Made by a program: the position numbers and the translations under genes. Below, piece by piece: positions 6,617 to 10,000 of a stretch of DNA of 10,000 nucleotides (positions within the stretch are counted from its first letter, which is position 1; every line of letters begins with the position of its first letter). Below the pieces are notes generated by a model. That model was not told the DNA's origin, did no database searches, and saw nothing but the letters and a program-made list of their open reading frames with translations. The stretch comes from Actinidia chinensis (Eukaryota > Streptophyta > Magnoliopsida > Ericales > Actinidiaceae): contig VIGQ01000384.1 of NCBI GenBank assembly GCA_009663005.1, forward strand, positions 12,501 to 22,500, read 5' to 3'.

Positions 6617-8090
6617 CCAAAGGCACAAGGCCGAACCTAAAAGCTTCAGGATAAGAGCATTGGTGAATTGAATCTCCATCAATCATCCCCAACTGAGGAA
6701 TCTCGACTTATGCCATGGGTACTTCGTTTTATTTATTTTCTTATTTTTTTTGTTTGAAAATAAATTTGATATACCTTTTAAAATAATTTTGAAGTGTCAC
6801 AAACACAAACGGCCTAATTACGGATGGGGTTTTCCTAATAACTCTTTTACACACTCACCTCCATCCCCTTGGTTCCCAGAGTCATATACCTGAGCATGGT
6901 TCTATATAATGCTATTCATAATCATCTTGTGACGAATGTCCTCAAGCCATGAAGTTTTTCCAGAGTTATTTCAAAAAGATGTTAATGCTACTCAAGGATC
7001 TCAGGAAACAGGGAATTTTTATACAATGAGTTATGTCACATATGTTCTAGTTATGGATGGCCATATTTTTTACTGAATGTTCTAAGCTCGTGAGTTTTGT
7101 TAGAGTTTGGGCGCGAATATGATAACACTACCTAAGAGATGCTGGAATCCTAGTAGTAACATCCATACTCATAACTCCACAGCGTTGATGAGAAACTACC
7201 TTACCCCAAACTCTTCTTGGACCCAAGAACCATGGGTACAGAACACTAAATATGTCATGTCTTTCTTCTCTTTATTGCTCCTCCTGAACACCCCCACCTT
7301 TCCTCCTCCATGTCCCCCCTGTTGCATCATTTGTGCCAATGTCTATTCTTCACCCACTACTCTAGCCACAGACACAATACCAACCTCCCACATGGAGGAA
7401 TGAGGATAATAATTGTGCACGAAGGTCACAATTTGAGCAATCATTCATGATCTTGAGCAACATATGGATAGATGAAACCTTTGCTTGAAAATTTTATCAT
7501 GGCCCAACAAACATAAGGGGCGATTCCCCGCTCAACCCAACCAAATCCCAAATTTGTAAATTGCATTGAGAAAATCCATGAACATGTAACCATTACACGC
7601 AAAAATGGTAAATCTTGGAGAGGCTGAGTCTAGGGAGTTAAGATATCGAGATATGAGGAAAAAAAGGGAGGTATGATTGTGTATAAAAGAAGATAATGGT
7701 GAGGGTGTATGAGCACAGAGTGAACCTAGTAGTTTTGAGGTTAGATCATCAACAGGATCCACGAACGCTTACCACAGATTTAGTCCACACACCACCTAAA
7801 GAATTACTCAATGGGAGGACAAAGTTGAGTTGCTGATTGCCAACTAAGTCCTCCATTGACGTAGGGTTAATTGATTTTCTTGGTGTTGACAAATTTAATT
7901 GGGTTGAGGATCCTTCTCTCATTCAGTAGTCATAATCTCCAAAACACACGTTTAAAAATATGGTCTAATGGAAACACAACAATTTCAGTGCTTCAAAAAT
8001 AAAAAAATTTAAAGTACTGATCATCTGGTATGGTCGGATACAATTTTTTTGTCAAAGATCTAAATTGAGATTTTTTGTTCATCAGTTTTA
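6617..8090 (+). other. Noncoding 5' internal region of the retrotransposon
   Basis: No gag-like frame follows the primer site. Open frames at 7107-7403 (TTG start, proline- and threonine-rich from a C-rich stretch) and at 7532-7762 on the minus strand (GTG start) show no retroviral zinc knuckle or protease motif. Plus-strand translation of about 7740-7930 gives short protein-like pieces with many stops. The region is less AT-rich than the rest of the window around 7120-7400 and includes a pyrimidine-rich run at 7259-7320. Its origin is unknown: it may be eroded gag or captured DNA. Confidence 0.5.
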
Positions 8091-8092
8091 AC

Positions 8093-8272
8093 TCTAGTTG
8101 GAGGAAGAGGGTACTTGTCTCACTCACCCTTTCACTCTTTTCCCTTCCTCCCCCTTCGTGTCGTTTTGTTTTTATTTTTTATTTTTTTAGTTATTTATTT
8201 TATTTATTATTAATTATTTTGTTTATTTTTTGCAATTTCGAGAATGCTCATCTCTAGTTGGGGGAGTAACTT
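8093..8272 (+). repeat. Two purine-tract motifs, TCTAGTTGG-RGGAG, 160 bp apart
   Basis: TCTAGTTGGAGGAAGAGGGT at 8093 and TCTAGTTGGGGGAGTAACTT at 8253 share the TCTAGTTGGRGGA core. They flank a pyrimidine-rich and then T-rich segment (8110-8240). Short purine runs of this form resemble the polypurine tracts that prime plus-strand synthesis, but the LTR-like start lies about 1.7 kb further on, so these would be internal or relic tracts. A third G-run, TTTTTGGGGGATG, is at 8374-8386. Confidence 0.45.
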
Positions 8273-9780
8273 ACTTCATAATTTTTGTCTTAGAATCTTA
8301 GTTAGTTTTTAGAATATTTCAATTTTTTTTTAAAAAAATAAAATAAATTATATATATCTATATTGTTAACATGTTTTTGGGGGATGTTGATCGCACAGGT
8401 TTTTTTTTCAATTCCATGACATTCGAAGCGCAGATTTGTTTTTCTGGTTTCCTTCAAATTTCATTGGAACTTTTCGCATTCCATGTTTATAATTATTTTT
8501 TTTTCGTATATTGTGGCATGTGTTGAGAATTCTACAATTTTTTGGAACCATAACCTGAATCATTGTGTTTTGTTTTCAAAGATAGTGTTTGAAGCAATTA
8601 TAACTTGCATAATACGATATTTTACAGCGGATATGAATGTCAATTTAATCTTGCAATGCTTGATACTTTAACTGTTTTGTGCTATATAGAGAGAATGATC
8701 ACATACACTGCGCACGGTCGTGTTTTTTCAAAGTAAAACTTTAATAATTCACATGACTGCATCCATTAAATGTGGAGATTTATACCTTGTGATTTTAGAG
8801 CCATAAATTAAATTTTTTGGTAAGCGGTTTTACATTTACTTAAGGAAATTTGTTGAAGCTTCATTCTTTGAATGTTTTCACATTTTTTTGAATTTGGTTT
8901 ACATGTTAAGTGTGATACGTTAAATTTGACACCTATTACATGACTTATATTCATTCCAGATTTTGTAAATTAAACCAATTCACGTATATATTCTTTTTCT
9001 ATTAATCTTTTCAGTAATTGCATATAAAAAAGATCTCAGAAGCGTGTTAAATCTAAAGTCTACCATAAATATGGGGGAATAATAGCTGTGATCTTTTGTG
9101 AGACGTTGAGAAGCCGCCAGGAAGGAGAATGGCAAAACAAAGACACCTTTTGTTTTTAGGGTTTCAAGTCGAAACGTAGTGAAAAACGAGGCGTTTGAAG
9201 TGGTATGCTTATTAAGTTCGTAATGTGTAGTTGGTTAATGCATATTTTGAGATATTATCACTTGATCCCCTCTACTTTCTTGGACTATTTCTTTCTTTCA
9301 CTCATCTGGCCGTAAGTACTCCGAAATGCAAAAGTCTTCACATTTTGCCATGTAAAGTTCTCAAGTCAATTCACAACTGGTGCATTAACATAAACATTCT
9401 TTTCGTGAAGCTATCCAAGTCAATACACTTAACACTTTTCGCGGTTTTTGAAATTTGGAGATTGCTCTCTTGTTTACTTTTACGCTTGCTCATATACGAG
9501 CAATCCCTTGAGAGAACTGTATGTTCTTTATTGAGAGTGTATGAACTTGTGAGTTTTGAATGAGACTATAGGTTTTTTGTTTATGGGATGCGTAATGGTT
9601 AAAATTTTGGGAAATCCCGACTCTTCCACTTCACACTTGAATCTCTCATTTATATTTCACTTGACAGTTGGTAGATTGCTTAACCATGATTGGTTTAATT
9701 GAGGCATTTGCTTTCATTGTAATTTTTAATTGAGAAAAACTGTTATTAATTATTTTTTGATACTTGTATGATGTGATTTT
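8273..9780 (+). other. Noncoding AT-rich 3' internal region
   Basis: About 1.5 kb with no coding sequence. Open frames at 8483-8671 and 9231-9563 are short, hydrophobic and T-driven, and neither contains a reverse transcriptase or integrase motif. A somewhat GC-richer segment, GAAGCCGCCAGGAAGGAGAA, lies at 9111-9130. No tandem array or terminal inverted repeat is apparent. Confidence 0.5.
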
Positions 9781-9781
9781 T

Positions 9782-9817
9782 GTGGGTATCATCACTGTAA
9801 GCCCTCACGATACCCAC
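9782..9817 (+). other. Strong hairpin near the 3' end of the internal region
   Basis: GTGGGTATC (9782-9790) and GATACCCAC (9809-9817) pair perfectly over nine bases around an 18-nt loop. Just after it CTAGGGG occurs twice, separated by AAA (9824-9840). It sits about 130 bp before the 3' LTR start, in what would be the 3' untranslated part of the genomic RNA. Confidence 0.6.
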
Positions 9818-9924
9818 TCGTCCCTAGGGGAAACTAGGGGTTTAAAAGCTGATGCATACGCTAAATGTATTCAGGCTCGTATAAAGGAGATTATCTTTTT
9901 ATTTTTGTTTAATTTTCTAGGGCC

Positions 9925-9945
9925 TAGCACAAGTAGTTAGGTGTG
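9925..9945 (+). other. Possible degenerate polypurine-tract region before the 3' LTR
   Basis: CTAGCACAAGTAGTTAGGTG precedes the LTR-like start. From memory, plant Tat-type elements often show an AGTTTGGGGGTG-like tract here, and AGTTAGGTGTG would be a decayed form. The purine run itself is broken by T residues, so this is a positional call only. Confidence 0.3.
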
Positions 9946-10000
9946 TGAATTGGCCGCATAATTGTAGTCCAAATGCCGTTTAAAACCGATCTAAGTTGAC
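9946..10000 (+). repeat. Start of 3' LTR, truncated by the window edge
   Basis: TGAATTGGCCGCATAATTG and the following AGTCCAAATGCCGTTT align with 4830-4880 in direct orientation at an offset of about 5115 bp. Hand alignment gives about 44 matches in 51 ungapped columns with a few small gaps. The longest identical run is 17 bp (GCATAATTGTAGTCCAA). Five of the seven mismatches are transitions. Only 55 bp of this copy are in view. Confidence 0.7.

Larger units (their letters stand above)
4830..10000 (+). mobile_element. Degenerate, non-autonomous Ty3/gypsy-type LTR retrotransposon, cut by window end
   Basis: The layout is a candidate 5' LTR (about 4830-6589), a tRNA-Asp primer-binding site (6599-6616), about 3.3 kb of internal DNA, and a second copy of the LTR start at 9946 that runs off the window. 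The primer type and the long LTR place it near the Athila/Tat group of plant Ty3/gypsy elements. The internal part shows no gag-pol frame on either strand, so the element is either a large non-autonomous derivative or has lost and replaced its coding region. Boundaries are estimated from the match between 4830-4880 and 9946-10000 and from the primer site. Target-site duplications cannot be tested because the right end lies outside. Confidence 0.65.

Noticed and set aside
6489..6692. 67-codon open frame on the minus strand
   Set aside because: It crosses the LTR end and the primer-binding site in antisense and begins at a TTG. It is explained by the noncoding element structure.
7107..7403. 98-codon open frame on the plus strand as a possible gag
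   Set aside because: It starts at TTG and is proline- and threonine-rich because of a C-rich run. It has no zinc knuckle, no capsid-like region and no continuation into protease or reverse transcriptase.
7532..7762. Minus-strand open frame as a possible antisense accessory ORF of a Tat-type element
   Set aside because: Some Tat-lineage elements carry extra antisense frames, but this one is short, starts at GTG and shows no recognisable feature.
8075..8257. 60-codon hydrophobic frame that looks like a membrane segment
   Set aside because: The hydrophobicity follows from poly-T and TTA runs, which encode Phe, Leu and Ile by default.
9231..9563. 110-codon open frame on the plus strand
   Set aside because: No conserved motif is seen, and the first codon is TTG-like usage in AT-rich noncoding DNA. 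The length is not exceptional for this window.

Overview
The window is AT-rich, almost gene-free plant nuclear DNA made of decayed transposable elements and short local repeats. The best clue to the host is at 6599-6616: a sequence matching, with three changes, the 3' end complement of plant tRNA-Asp(GTC). Athila/Tat-type Ty3/gypsy LTR retrotransposons of flowering plants use that primer-binding site. I infer a flowering plant and cannot name the species. No intact protein-coding gene, tRNA, rRNA or CRISPR array is visible.

Left part (1 to about 4350): a patchwork. It holds a 60-bp sequence repeated once at an 85-bp period (512-656), a T/G-rich zone (about 1000-2250) studded with a self-complementary AGTGAATATTCACT-like motif and its variants, a broken and unrecognised protein-coding relic (about 2660-3185), and a 154-bp inverted-repeat element that looks like a MITE (3561-3714).

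Middle (4351-6616): a field of GTGTCGACAC-type motifs organised from about 4566 into roughly 72-bp units. It runs straight into a candidate LTR (about 4830-6589). The LTR has TCGAACG-type palindromes in its upstream half, a TATA box at 5565, an internal 90-93 bp duplication, and is followed by the tRNA-Asp primer-binding site.

Right part (6617-9945): about 3.3 kb between the primer-binding site and a second copy of the LTR start (9946 to the window edge). It shows no gag, protease, reverse transcriptase, RNase H or integrase reading frame. The simplest reading is a non-autonomous or internally deleted LTR retrotransposon whose 3' LTR continues beyond the window. The GTCGACAC array outside the 5' LTR may be the 3' untranslated repeat region of a second, adjacent element sharing this LTR; this is inference. 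Nothing here suggests genes working together as a pathway.
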